DNA of 64,000 nt from Escarpia spicata. Its lineage: Eukaryota > Annelida > Polychaeta > Sabellida > Siboglinidae. Positions 40,106 to 55,427 of this stretch are shown one piece after another. The position numbers were made by a program, and so were the translations under genes. The notes under the pieces are model-generated. The model made no database searches, was not told the DNA's origin, and worked only from the letters and a program-made list of their open reading frames with translations. The DNA lies in NCBI GenBank assembly GCA_963995525.1, contig CAXEFP010000908.1:558001-622000 (forward strand), given 5' to 3'. Numbering within the stretch: position 1 is the first letter of the stretch; each line of letters starts with the position of its first letter.

Positions 40106-43039
40106 GTTTTCACACCTATAACTTACGTAATATGTTCTTGTAACTTACGTGACGGGGATAAAACGGTAACATGCATTCCCATTTGGGGTTAATCTAGTTA
40201 TGTGTGTAGCTTGATATCAATCTAGCCTTCGTGAAGATTTGTAACATGCAAAACATATATTTGGGGTAAGACCACATTAAGGATCCTTCCGCCAAAAAAA
40301 GTGCACTACAAATACCGTTTTGCTGTGATATGCATTAATTTTTTTCGAACATTTTGACATGGGACATGTTTGTCTCGTGAGTACTGAATGTACTGCTGCT
40401 TTAGACAAGATAAAACATCAAATGGGGATGAGTTTTCACACCTATAACTTACGTAATATGTTCTTGTAACTTACGTGACGGGGATAAAACGGTAACATGC
40501 ATTCCCATTTGGGGTTAATCTAGTTATGTGTGTAGCTTGATATCAATCTAGCCTTCGTGAAGATTTGTAACATGCAAATCATCTATTTGGGATAAGACCA
40601 CATTAAGGATCCTTCCGCCGAAAAAAGTGCACTACAAATACCGTTTTGCTGTGATATGCATTAATTTTTTTCGAACATTTTGACATGGGACATGTTTGTC
40701 TCGTGAGTACTGAATGTACTGCTGCTTTAGACAAGATAAAACATCAAATGGGGATGAGTTTTCACACCTATAACTTACGTAATATGTTCTTGTAACTTAC
40801 GTGACGGAGATAGAACGGTAACATGCATTCCCATTTGTGATTAATCTAGTTATGTGTGTAGCTTGATATCAATCTAGCCTTCGTGAAGATTTGTAACATG
40901 CAAAACATCTATTTGGGGTAAGACCACAGTAAGGATCCTTCCGCCGAAAAAAGTGCACTACAAATACCGTTTTGCTGTGATATGCATTAATTTTTTTCGA
41001 ACATTTTGACATGGGACATGTTTGTCTCGTGAGTACTGAATGTACTGCTGCTTTAGACAAGATAAAACATCAAATGGGGATGAGTTTTCACACCTATAAC
41101 TTACGTAATATGTTCTTGTAACGTACGTGACGGGGATAAAACGGTAACATGCATTCCCATTTGGGGTTAATCTAGTTATGTGTGTAGCTTGATATCAATC
41201 TAGCCTTCGTGAAGATTTGTAACATGCAAAACATCTATTTGGGGTAAGACCACATTAAGGATCCTTCCGCCGAAAAAAGTGCACTACAAATACCGTTATG
41301 CTGTGATATGCATTAATTTTTTTCGAACATTTTGACATGGGACATGTTTGTCTCGTGAGTACTGAATGTACTGCTGCTTTAGACAAGATAAAACATCAAA
41401 TGGGGATGAGTTTTCACACCTATAACTTACGTAATATGTTCTTGTAACTTACGTGACGGGGATAAAACGGTAACATGCATTCCCATTTGGGGTTAATCTA
41501 ATTATGTGTTTAGCTTGATATCAATCTAGCCTTCGTGAAGATTTGTAACATGCAAAACATCTATTTGGGGTAAGACCACAGTAATGATCCTTCCGCCGAA
41601 AAAAGTGCACTACAAATACCGTTTTGCTGTGATATGCATTAATTTTTTTTGGACATTTTGACATGGGACATGTTTGTCTCGTGAGTACTGAATGTACTGC
41701 TGCTTTAGACAAGATAAAACATCAAATGGGGATGAGTTTTCACACCTATAACTTACGTAATATGTTCTTGTAACTTACGTGACGGGGATAAAACGGTAAC
41801 ATGCATTCCCATTTGGGGTTAATCTAGTTATGTGTGTAGCTTGATATCAATCTAGCCTTCGTGAAGATTTGTAACATGCAAATCATCTATTTGGGATAAG
41901 ACCACATTAAGGATCCTTCCGCCGAAAAAAGTGCACTACAAATACCGTTTTGCTGTGATATGCATTAATTTTTTTCGAACATTTTGACATGGGACATGTT
42001 TGTCTCGTGAGTACTGAATGTACTGCTGCTTTAGACAAGATAAAACATCAAATGGGGATGAGTTTTCACACCTATAACTTACGTAATATGTTCTTGTAAC
42101 TTACGTGACGGGGATAAAACGGTAACATGCATTCCCATTTGGGGTTAATCTAATTATGTGTTTAGCTTGATATCAATCTAGCCTTCGTGAAGATTTGTAA
42201 CATGCAAAACATCTATTTGGGGTAAGACCACAGTAATGATCCTTCCGCCGAAAAAAGTGCACTACAAATACCGTTTTGCTGTGATATGCATTAATTTTTT
42301 TTGGACATTTTGACATGGGACATGTTTGTCTCGTGAGTACTGAATGTACTGCTGCTTTAGACAAGATAAAACATCAAATGGGGATGAGTTTTCACACCTA
42401 TAACTTACGTAATATGTTCTTGTAACTTACGTGACGGGGATAAAACGGTAACATGCATTCCCATTTGGGGTTAATCTAGTTATGTGTGTAGCTTGATATC
42501 AATCTAGCCTTCGTGAAGATTTGTAACATGCAAATCATCTATTTGGGATAAGACCACATTAAGGATCCTTCCGCCGAAAAAAGTGCACTACAAATACCGT
42601 TTTGCTGTGATATGCATTAATTTTTTTCGAACATTTTGACATGGGACATGTTTGTCTCGTGAGTACTGAATGTACTGCTGCTTTAGACAAGATAAAACAT
42701 CAAATGGGGATGAGTTTTCACACCTATAACTTACGTAATATGTTCTTGTAACTTACGTGACGGGGATAAAACGGTAACATGCATTCCCATTTGTGGTTAA
42801 TCTAGTTATGTGTGTAGCTTGATATCAATCTAGCCTTCGTGAAGATTTGTAACATGCAAAACATCTATTTGGGGTAAGAACACATTAAATATCCTTCCGC
42901 CGAAAAAAGTGCATTACAAATACCGTTTTGCTGTGATATGCATTAATTTTTTTCGAACACTTTGATATGGGACATGTTTGTCTCGTGAGTACTGAAGGTA
43001 CTGCTGCTTTAGACAAGAAAAAACTTCAAATGGGGATGA
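40106..43039 (+). repeat. Units 124-132, C F aB D E cassette then an E F doublet
   Basis: Units 124-128 (C F aB D E) have the same order as units 29-33 (9129-10758), 95 units upstream. Units 128-131 read E F E F, a 2-unit (652-bp) repeat. Unit 126 lies in an A-front B form and unit 127 has a private CTAACGTACG-like change (AACGTACGTG near 41122). Unit 132 is an H with TTTGTGGTT and a private GAACACATT near 42879. Confidence 0.8.
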
Positions 43040-46000
43040 GTTTTCACACCTATAACTTACGTAATATGTTCTTGTAACTTACGTGACGGGGATAAAACGG
43101 TAACATGCATTCCCATTTGGGGTTAATCTAGTTATGTATGTAGCTTGATATCAATCTAGCCTTCGTGAAGATTTGTAACATGCAAATCATATATTTGGGA
43201 TAAGACCACATTAAGGATCCTTCCGCCGAAAAAAGTGCACTACAAATACCGTTTTGCTGTGATATGCATTAATTTTTTTCGAACACTTTGACATGGGACA
43301 TGTTTGTCTCGTGAATACTGAATGTACTGCTGCTTTAGATAAGAAAAAACTTCAAATGGGGATTAGTTTTCACACCTATAACTTACGTAATATGTTCTTG
43401 TAACTTACGTGACGGAGATAGAACGGTAACATGCATTCCCATTTGTGATTAATCTAGTTATGTGTGTAGCTTGATATCAATCTAGCCTTCGTGAAGATTT
43501 GTAACATGCAAAACATCTATTTGGGGTAAGACCACATTAAGGATCCTTCCGCCGAAAAAAGTGCACTACAAATACCGTTTTGCTGTGATATGCATAAATT
43601 TTTTTCGAACATTTTGACATGGGACATGTTTGTCTCGTGAGTACTGAATGTACTGCTGCTTTAGACAAGATAAAACATCAAATGGGGATGAGTTTTCACA
43701 CCTATAACTTACGTAATATGTTCTTGTAACTTACGTGACGGGGATAAAACGGTAACATGCATTCCCATTTGGGGTTAATCTAGTTATGTGTGTAGCTTGA
43801 TATCAATCTAGCCTTCGTGAAGATTTGTAACATGTAAAACATCTATTTGGGGTAAGACCACAGTAAGGATCCTTCCGCCGAAAAAAGTGCACTACAAATA
43901 CCGTTTTGCTGTGATATGCATTAATTTTTTTCGAACATTTTGACATGGGACATGTTTGTCTCGTGAGTACTGAATGTACTGCTGCTTTAGACAAGATAAA
44001 ACATCAAATGGGGATGAGTTTTCACACCTATAACTTACGTAATATGTTCTTGTAACTTACGTGACGGGGATAAAACGGTAACATGCATTCCCATTTGGGG
44101 TTAATCTAGTTATGTGTGTAGCTTGATATCAATCTAGCCTTCGTGAAGATTTGTAACATGCAAAACATATATTTGGGGTAAGACCACATTAAGGATCCTT
44201 CCACTAAAAAAAGTGCACTACAAATACCATTTTGCTGTGATATGCATTAATTTTTTTCGAACATTTTGACATGGGACATGTTTGTCTCGTGAGTACTGAA
44301 TGTACTGCTGCTTTAGACAAGATAAAACATCAAATGGGGATGAGTTTTCACACCTATAACTTACGTAATATGTTCTTCTAACTTACGTGACGGGGATAAA
44401 ACGGTAACATGCATTCCCATTTGGGGTTCATCTAGTTATGTGTGTAGCTTGATATCAATCTAGCCTTCGTGAAGATTTGTAACATGCAAATCATCTATTT
44501 GGGATAAGACCACATTAAGGATCCTTCCGCCGAAAAAAGTGCACTACAAATACCGTTTTGCTGTGATATGCATTAATTTTTTTCGAACATTTTGACATGG
44601 GACATGTTTGTCTCGTGAGTACTGAATGTACTGCTGCTTTAGACAAGATAAAACATCAAATGGGGATGAGTTTTCACACCTATAACTTACGTAATATGTT
44701 CTTGTAACTTACGTGACGGGGATAAAACGGTAACATGCATTCCCATTTGGGGTTAATCTAGTTATGTGTGTAGCTTGATATCAATCTAGCCTTCGTGAAG
44801 ATTTGTAACATGCAAATCATCTATTTGGGATAAGACCACATTAAGGATCCTTCCGCCGAAAAAAGTGCACTACAAATACCGTTTTGCTGTGATATGCATT
44901 AATTTTTTTCGAACATTTTGACATGGGACATGTTTGTCTCGTGAGTACTGAATGTACTGCTGCTTTAGACAAGATAAAACATCAAATGGGGATGAGTTTT
45001 CACACCTATAACTTACGTAATATGTTCTTGTAACTTACGTGACGGGGATAAAACGGTAACATGCATTCCCATTTGTGGTTAATCTAGTTATGTGTGTAGC
45101 TTGATATCAATCTAGCCTTCGTGAAGATTTGTAACATGCAAAACATCTATTTGGGGTAAGACCACATTAAATATCCTTCCGCCGAAAAAAGTGCATTACA
45201 AATACCGTTTTGCTGTGATATGCATTAATTTTTTTCGAACACTTTGATATGGGACATGTTTGTCTCGTGAGTACTGAAGGTACTGCTGCTTTAGACAAGA
45301 AAAAACTTCAAATGGGGATGAGTTTTCACACCTATAACTTACGTAATATGTTCTTGTAACTTACGTGACGGGGATAAAACGGTAACATGCATTCCCATTT
45401 GGGGTTAATCTAGTTATGTATGTAGCTTGATATCAATCTAGCCTTCGTGAAGATTTGTAACATGCAAATCATATATTTGGGATAAGACCACATTAAGGAT
45501 CCTTCCGCCGAAAAAAGTGCACTACAAATACCGTTTTGCTGTGATATGCATTAATTTTTTTCGAACACTTTGACATGGGACATGTTTGTCTCGTGAATAC
45601 TGAATGTACTGCTGCTTTAGATAAGAAAAAACTTCAAATGGGGATTAGTTTTCACACCTATAACTTACGTAATATGTTCTTGTAACTTACGTGACGGAGA
45701 TAGAACGGTAACATGCATTCCCATTTGTGATTAATCTAGTTATGTGTGTAGCTTGATATCAATCTAGCCTTCGTGAAGATTTGTAACATGCAAAACATCT
45801 ATTTGGGGTAAGACCACATTAAGGATCCTTCCGCCGAAAAAAGTGCACTACAAATACCGTTTTGCTGTGATATGCATTAATTTTTTTCGAACATTTTGAC
45901 ATGGGACATGTTTGTCTCGTGAGTACTGAATGTACTGCTGCTTTAGACAAGATAAAACATCAAATGGGGATGAGTTTTCACACCTATAACTTACGTAATA

Positions 46001-49000
46001 TGTTCTTGTAACTTACGTGACGGGGATAAAACGGTAACATGCATTCCCATTTGGGGTTAATCTAGTTATGTGTGTAGCTTGATATCAATCTAGCCTTCGT
46101 GAAGATTTGTAACATGCAAAACATCTATTTGGGGTAAGACCACAGTAAGGATCCTTCCGCCGAAAAAAGTGCACTACAAATACCGTTTTGCTGTGATATG
46201 CATTAATTTTTTTCGAACATTTTGACATGGGACATGTTTGTCTCGTGAGTACTGAATGTACTGCTGCTTTAGACAAGATAAAACATCAAATGGGGATGAG
46301 TTTTCACACCTATAACTTACGTAATATGTTCTTGTAACTTACGTGACGGGGATAAAACGGTAACATGCATTCCCATTTGTGGTTAATCTAGTTATGTGTG
46401 TAGCTTGATATCAATCTAGCCTTCGTGAAGATTTGTAACATGCAAATCATCTATTTGGGATAAGACCACATTAAGGATCCTTCCGCCGAAAAAAGTGCAC
46501 TACAAATACCGTTTTGCTGTGATATGCATTAATTTTTTTCGAACACTTTGACATGGGACATGTTTGTCTCGTGAGTACTGAATGTACTGCTGCTTTAGAT
46601 AAGAAAAAACTTCAAATGGGGATTAGTTTTCACACCTATAACTTAGGTAATATGTTCTTGTAACTTACGTGACGGAGATAGAACGGTAACATGCATTCCC
46701 ATTTGTGATTAATCTAGTTATGTGTGTAGCTTGATATCAATCTAGCCTTCGTGAAGATTTGTAACATGCAAAACATCTATTTGGGGTAAGACCACATTAA
46801 GGATCCTTCCGCCGAAAAAAGTGCACTACAAATACCGTTTTGCTGTGATATGCATTAATTTTTTTCGAACATTTTGACATGGGACATGTTTGTCTCGTGA
46901 GTACTGAATGTACTGCTGCTTTAGACAAGATAAAACATCAAATGGGGATGAGTTTTCACACCTATAACTTACGTAATATGTTCTTGTAACTTACGTGACG
47001 GAGATAGAACGGTAACATGCATTCCCATTTGTGATTAATCTAGTTATGTGTGTAGCTTGATATCAATCTAGCCTTCGTGAAGATTTGTAACATGCAAAAC
47101 ATCTATTTGGGGTAAGACCACATTAAGGATCCTTCCGCCGAAAAAAGTGCACTACAAATACCGTTTTGCTGTGATATGCATTAATTTTTTTCGAACATTT
47201 TGACATGGGACATGTTTGTCTCGTGAGTACTGAATGTACTGCTGCTTTAGACAAGATAAAACATCAAATGGGGATGAGTTTTCACACCTATAACTTACGT
47301 AATATGTTCTTGTAACTTACGTGACGGAGATAGAACGGTAACATGCATTCCCATTTGTGATTAATCTAGTTATGTGTGTAGCTTGATATCAATCTAGCCT
47401 TCGTGAAGATTTGTAACATGCAAAACATCTATTTGGGGTAAGACCACATTAAATATCCTTCCGCCGAAAAAAGTGCATTACAAATACCGTTTTGCTGTGA
47501 TATGCATTAATTTTTTTCGAACACTTTGATATGGGACATGTTTGTCTCGTGAGTACTGAAGGTACTGCTGCTTTAGACAAGAAAAAACTTCAAATGGGGA
47601 TGAGTTTTCACACCTATAACTTACGTAATATGTTCTTGTAACTTACGTGACGGGGATAAAACGGTAACATGCATTCCCATTTGGGGTTAATCTAGTTATG
47701 TGTGTAGCTTGATATCAATCTAGCCTTCGTGAAGATTTGTAACATGCAAAACATATATTTGGGGTAAGACCACATTAAGGATCCTTCCACCAAAAAAAGT
47801 GCACTACAAATACCATTTTGCTGTGATATGCATTAATTTTTTTCGAACATTTTGACATGGGACATGTTTGTCTCGTGAGTACTGAATGTACTGCTGCTTT
47901 AGACAAGATAAAACATCAAATGGGGATGAGTTTTCACACCTATAACTTACGTAATATGTTCTTGTAACTTACGTGACGGGGATAAAACGGTAACATGCAT
48001 TCCCATTTGGGGTTAATCTAGTTATGTGTGTAGCTTGATATCAATCTAGCCTTCGTGAAGATTTGTAACATGCAAATCATCTATTTGGGATAAGACCACA
48101 TTAAGGATCCTTCCGCCGAAAAAAGTGCACTACAAATACCGTTTTGCTGTGATATGCATTAATTTGTTTCGAACATTTTGACATGGGACATGTTTGTCTC
48201 GTGAGTACTGAATGTACTGCTGCTTTAGACAAGATAAAACATCAAATGGGGATGAGTTTTCACACCTATAACTTACGTAATATGTTCTTGTAACTTACGT
48301 GACGGGGATAAAACGGTAACATGCATTCCCATTTGGGGTTAATCTAGTTATGTGTGTAGCTTGATATCAATCTAGCCTTCGTGAAGATTTGTAACATGCA
48401 AATCATCTATTTGGGATAAGACCACATTAAGGATCCTTCCGCCGAAAAAAGTGCACTACAAATACCGTTTTGCTGTGATATGCATTAATTTTTTTCGAAC
48501 ATTTTGACATGGGACATGTTTGTCTCGTGAGTACTGAATGTACTGCTGCTTTAGACAAGATAAAACATCAAATGGGGATGAGTTTTCACACCTATAACTT
48601 ACGTAATATGTTCTTGTAACTTACGTGACGGGGATAAAACGGTAACATGCATTCCCATTTGGGGTTAATCTAGTTATGTATGTAGCTTGATATCAATCTA
48701 GCCTTCGTGAAGATTTGTAACATGCAAATCATATATTTGGGATAAGACCACATTAAGGATCCTTCCGCCGAAAAAAGTGCACTACAAATACCGTTTTGCT
48801 GTGATATGCATTAATTTTTTTCGAACACTTTGACATGGGACATGTTTGTCTCGTGAATACTGAATGTACTGCTGCTTTAGATAAGAAAAAACTTCAAATG
48901 GGGATTAGTTTTCACACCTATAACTTACGTAATATGTTCTTGTAACTTACGTGACGGAGATAGAACGGTAACATGCATTCCCATTTGTGATTAATCTAGT

Positions 49001-52000
49001 TATGTGTGTAGCTTGATATCAATCTAGCCTTCGTGAAGATTTGTAACATGCAAAACATCTATTTGGGGTAAGACCACATTAAGGATCCTTCCGCCGAAAA
49101 AAGTGCACTACAAATACCGTTTTGCTGTGATATGCATTAATTTTTTTCGAATATTTTGACATGGGACATGTTTGTCTCGTGAGTACTGAATGTACTGCTG
49201 CTTTAAACAAGATAAAACATCAAATGGGGATGAGTTTTCACACCTATAACTTACGTAATATGTTCTTGTAACTTACGTGACGGGGATAAAACGGTAACAT
49301 GCATTCCCATTTGGGGTTAATCTAGTTATGTGTGTAGCTTGATATCAATCTAGCCTTCGTGAAGATTTGTAACATGCAAAACATCTATTTGGGGTAAGAC
49401 CACAGTAAGGATCCTTCCGCCGAAAAAAGTGCACTACAAATACCGTTTTGCTGTGATATGCATTAATTTTTTTCGAACATTTTGACATGGGACATGTTTG
49501 TCTCGTGAGTACTGAATGTACTACTGCTTTAGACAAGATAAAACATCAAATTGGGATGAGTTTTCACACCTATAACTTACGTAATATGTTCTTGTAACTT
49601 ACGTGACGGGGATAAAACGGTAACATGCATTCCCATTTGGGGTTAATCTAGTTATGTGTGTAGCTTGATATCAATCTAGCCTTCGTGAAGATTTGTAACA
49701 TGCAAATCATCTATTTGGGATAAGACCACATTAAGGATCCTTCCGCCGAAAAAAGTGCACTACAAATACCGTTTTGCTGTGATATGCATTAATTTTTTTC
49801 GAACACTTTGACATGGGACATGTTTGTCTCGTGAGTACTGAATGTACTGCTGCTTTAGATAAGAAAAAACTTCAAATGGGGATTAGTTTTCACACCTATA
49901 ACTTAGGTAATATGTTCTTGTAACTTACGTGACGGAGATAGAACGGTAACATGCATTCCCATTTGTGATTAATCTAGTTATGTGTGTAGCTTGATATCAA
50001 TCTAGCCTTCGTGAAGATTTGTAACATGCAAAACATCTATTTGGGGTAAGACCACATTAAGGATCCTTCCGCCGAAAAAAGTGCACTACAAATACCGTTT
50101 TGCTGTGATATGCATTAATTTTTTTCGAACATTTTGACATGGGACATGTTTGTCTCGTGAGTATTGAATGTACTGCTGCTTTAGACAAGATAAAACATCA
50201 AATGGGGATGAGTTTTCACACCTATAACTTACGTAATATGTTCTTGTAACTTACGTGACGGAGATAGAACGGTAACATGCATTCCCATTTGTGATTAATC
50301 TAGTTATGTGTGTAGCTTGATATCAATCTAGCCTTCGTGAAGATTTGTAACATGCAAAACATCTATTTGGGGTAAGACCACATTAAGGATCCTTCCGCCG
50401 AAAAAAGTGCACTACAAATACCGTTTTGCTGTGATATGCATTAATTTTTTTCGAACATTTTGACATGGGACATGTTTGTCTCGTGAGTACTGAATGTACT
50501 GCTGCTTTAGACAAGATAAAACATCAAATGGGGATGAGTTTTCACACCTATAACTTACGTAATATGTTCTTGTAACTTACGTGACGGAGATAGAACGGTA
50601 ACATGCATTCCCATTTGTGATTAATCTAGTTATGTGTGTAGCTTGATATCAATCTAGCCTTCGTGAAGATTTGTAACATGCAAAACATCTATTTGGGGTA
50701 AGACCACATTAAATATCCTTCCGCCGAAAAAAGTGCATTACAAATACCGTTTTGCTGTGATATGCATTAATTTTTTTCGAACACTTTGATATGGGACATG
50801 TTTGTCTCGTGAGTACTGAAGGTACTGCTGCTTTAGACAAGAAAAAACTTCAAATGGGGATGAGTTTTCACACCTATAACTTACGTAATATGTTCTTGTA
50901 ACTTACGTGACGGGGATAAAACGGTAACATGCATTCCCATTTGGGGTTAATCTAGTTATGTATGTAGCTTGATATCAATCTAGCCTTCGTGAAGATTTGT
51001 AACATGCAAATCATATATTTGGGATAAGACCACATTAAGGATCCTTCCGCCGAAAAAAGTGCACTACAAATACCGTTTTGCTGTGATATGCATTAATTTT
51101 TTTCGAACACTTTGACATGGGACATGTTTGTCTCGTGAATACTGAATGTACTGCTGCTTTAGATAAGAAAAAACTTCAAATGGGGATTAGTTTTCACACC
51201 TATAACTTACGTAATATGTTCTTGTAACTTACGTGACGGAGATAGAACGGTAACATGCATTCCCATTTGTGATTAATCTAGTTATGTGTGTAGCTTGATA
51301 TCAATCTAGCCTTCGTGAAGATTTGTAACATGCAAAACATCTATTTGGGGTAAGACCACATTAAGGATCCTTCCGCCGAAAAAAGTGCACTACAAATACC
51401 GTTTTGCTGTGATATGCATTAATTTTTTTCGAACATTTTGACATGGGACATGTTTGTCTCGTGAGTACTGAATGTACTGCTGCTTTAGACAAGATAAAAC
51501 ATCAAATGGGGATGAGTTTTCACACCTATAACTTACGTAATATGTTCTTGTAACTTACGTGACGGGGATAAAACGGTAACATGCATTCCCATTTGGGGTT
51601 AATCTAGTTATGTGTGTAGCTTGATATCAATCTAGCCTTCGTGAAGATTTGTAACATGCAAAACATCTATTTGGGGTAAGACCACAGTAAGGATCCTTCC
51701 GCCGAAAAAAGTGCACTACAAATACCGTTTTGCTGTGATATGCATTAATTTTTTTCGAACATTTTGACATGGGACATGTTTGTCTCGTGAGTACTGAATG
51801 TACTGCTGCTTTAGACAAGATAAAACATCAAATGGGGATGAGTTTTCACACCTATAACTTACGTAATATGTTCTTGTAACTTACGTGACGGGGATAAAAC
51901 GGTAACATGCATTCCCATTTGGGGTTAATCTAGTTATGTGTGTAGCTTGATATCAATCTAGCCTTCGTGAAGATTTGTAACATGCAAATCATCTATTTGG

Positions 52001-55000
52001 GATAAGACCACATTAAGGATCCTTCCGCCGAAAAAAGTGCACTACAAATACCGTTTTGCTGTGATATGCATTAATTTTTTTCGAACACTTTGACATGGGA
52101 CATGTTTGTCTCGTGAGTACTGAATGTACTGCTGCTTTAGATAAGAAAAAACTTCAAATGGGGATTAGTTTTCACACCTATAACTTAGGTAATATGTTCT
52201 TGTAACTTACGTGACGGAGATAGAACGGTAACATGCATTCCCATTTGTGATTAATCTAGTTATGTGTGTAGCTTGATATCAATCTAGCCTTCGTGAAGAT
52301 TTGTAACATGCAAAACATCTATTTGGAGTAAGACCACATTAAGGATCCTTCCGCCGAAAAAAGTGCACTACAAATACCGTTTTGCTGTGATATGCATTAA
52401 TTTTTTTCGAACATTTTGACATGGGACATGTTTGTCTCGTGAGTACTGAATGTACTGCTGCTTTAGACAAGATAAAACATCAAATGGGGATGAGTTTTCA
52501 CACCTATAACTTACGTAATATGTTCTTGTAACTTACGTGACGGGGATAAAACGGTAACATGCATTCCCATTTGGGGTTAATCTAGTTATGTGTGTAGCTT
52601 GATATCAATCTAGCCTTCGTGAAGATTTGTAACATGCAAAACATATATTTGGGGTAAGACCACATTAAGGATCCTTCCACCAAAAAAAGTGCACTACAAA
52701 TACCATTTTGCTGTGATATGCATTAATTTGTTTCGAACATTTTGACATGGGACATGTTTGTCTCGTGAGTACTGAATGTACTGCTGCTTTAGACAAGATA
52801 AAACATCAAATGGGGATGAGTTTTCACACCTATAACTTACGTAATATGTTCTTGTAACTTACGTGACGGGGATAAAACGGTAACATGCATTCCCATTTGG
52901 GGTTAATCTAGTTATGTGTGTAGCTTGATATCAATCTAGCCTTCGTGAAGATTTGTAACATGCAAATCATCTATTTGGGATAAGACCACATTAAGGATCC
53001 TTCCGCCGAAAAAAGTGCACTACAAATACCGTTTTGCTGTGATATGCATTAATTTTTTTCGAACATTTTGACATGGGACATGTTTGTCTCGTGAGTACTG
53101 AATGTACTGCTGCTTTAGACAAGATAAAACATCAAATGGGGATGAGTTTTCACACCTATAACTTACGTAATATGTTCTTGTAACTTACGTGACGGGGATA
53201 AAACGGTAACATGCATTCCCATTTGGGGTTAATCTAATTATGTGTTTAGCTTGATATCAATCTAGCCTTCGTGAAGATTTGTAACATGCAAAACATCTAT
53301 TTGGGGTAAGACCACAGTAATGATCCTTCCGCCGAAAAAAGTGCACTACAAATACCGTTTTGCTGTGATATGCATTAATTTTTTTTTGACATTTTGACAT
53401 GGGACATGTTTGTCTCGTGAGTACTGAATGTACTGCTGCTTTAGACAAGATAAAACATCAAATGGGGATGAGTTTTCACACCTATAACTTACGTAATATG
53501 TTCTTGTAACTTACGTGACGGGGATAAAACGGTAACATGCATTCCCATTTGGGGTTAATCTAGTTATGTGTGTAGCTTGATATCAATCTAGCCTTCGTGA
53601 AGATTTGTAACATGCAAATCATCTATTTGGGATAAGACCACATTAAGGATCCTTCCGCCGAAAAAAGTGCACTACAAATACCGTTTTGCTGTGATATGCA
53701 TTAATTTTTTTCGAACATTTTGACATGGGACATGTTTGTCTCGTGAGTACTGAATGTACTGCTGCTTTAGACAAGATAAAACATCAAATGGGGATGAGTT
53801 TTCACACCTATAACTTACGTAATATGTTCTTGTAACTTACGTGACGGGGATAAAACGGTAACATGCATTCCCATTTGTGGTTAATCTAGTTATGTGTGTA
53901 GCTTGATATCAATCTAGCCTTCGTGAAGATTTGTAACATGCAAAACATCTATTTGGGGTAAGACCACATTAAATATCCTTCCGCCGAAAAAAGTGCATTA
54001 CAAATACCGTTTTGCTGTGATATGCATTAATTTTTTTCGAACACTTTGATATGGGACATGTTTGTCTCGTGAGTACTGAAGGTACTGCTGCTTTAGACAA
54101 GAAAAAACTTCAAATGGGGATGAGTTTTCACACCTATAACTTACGTAATATGTTCTTGTAACTTACGTGACGGGGATAAAACGGTAACATGCATTCCCAT
54201 TTGGGGTTAATCTAGTTATGTGTGTAGCTTGATATCAATCTAGCCTTCGTGAAGATTTGTAACATGCAAATCATATATTTGGGATAAGACCACATTAAGG
54301 ATCCTTCCGCCGAAAAAAGTGCACTACAAATACCGTTTTGCTGTGATATGCATTAATTTTTTTCGAACACTTTGACATGGGACATGTTTGTCTCGTGAAT
54401 ACTGAATGTACTGCTGCTTTAGATAAGAAAAAACTTCAAATGGGGATTAGTTTTCACACCTATAACTTACGTAATATGTTCTTGTAACTTACGTGACGGA
54501 GATAGAACGGTAACATGCATTCCCATTTGTGATTAATCTAGTTATGTGTGTAGCTTGATATCAATCTAGCCTTCGTGAAGATTTGTAACATGCAAAACAT
54601 CTATTTGGGGTAAGACCACATTAAGGATCCTTCCGCCGAAAAAAGTGCACTACAAATACCGTTTTGCTGTGATATGCATTAATTTTTTTCGAACATTTTG
54701 ACATGGGACATGTTTGTCTCGTGAGTACTGAATGTACTGCTGCTTTAGACAAGATAAAACATCAAATGGGGATGAGTTTTCACACCTATAACTTACGTAA
54801 TATGTTCTTGTAACTTACGTGACGGGGATAAAACGGTAACATGCATTCCCATTTGGGGTTAATCTAGTTATGTGTGTAGCTTGATATCAATCTAGCCTTC
54901 GTGAAGATTTGTAACATGCAAAACATCTATTTGGGGTAAGACCACAGTAAGGATCCTTCCGCCGAAAAAAGTGCACTACAAATACCGTTTTGCTGTGATA

Positions 55001-55427
55001 TGCATTAATTTTTTTCGAACATTTTGACATGGGACATGTTTGTCTCGTGAGTACTGAATGTACTGCTGCTTTAGACAAGATAAAACATCAAATGGGGATG
55101 AGTTTTCACACCTATAACTTACGTAATATGTTCTTGTAACTTACGTGATGGGGATAAAACGGTAACATGCATTCCCATTTGGGGTTAATCTAATTATGTG
55201 TTTAGCTTGATATCAATCTAGCCTTCGTGAAGATTTGTAACATGCAAAACATCTATTTGGGGTAAGACCACAGTAATGATCCTTCCGCCGAAAAAAGTGC
55301 ACTACAAATACCGTTTTGCTGTGATATGCATTAATTTTTTTTGGACATTTTGACATGGGACATGTTTGTCTCGTGAGTACTGAATGTACTGCTGCTTTAG
55401 ACAAGATAAAACATCAAATGGGGATGA
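43040..55427 (+). repeat. Units 133-170, array built on a recurring G°-A-B anchor
   Basis: Order is G° A B C' F F H, then G° A B G A^ A aH C' F F, then G° A B G A^ A aH, then G° A B G A^ C' F E F H, then G° A B E. The G° marker GTGAATACTG is at 43311, 45593, 48853, 51135 and 54395, giving spacings of 7, 10, 7 and 10 units. The best match is units 140-146 against 150-156 (45322-47603 against 48582-50863), seven units in the same order at 3,260 bp. C' units (136, 147, 162) share TACCATTTT at 44225, 47811 and 52701. A^ units share CTTAGGTAA with G at 46646, 49906 and 52188. Confidence 0.85.

Noticed and set aside
43040..54123. Two perfect copies of a 17-unit (5,542-bp) higher-order repeat
   Set aside because: Anchors repeat at 5,542 bp, but units 136/153, 137/154, 138/155, 145/162, 146/163 and 147/164 are different haplotypes, so it is not a simple 17-unit repeat.
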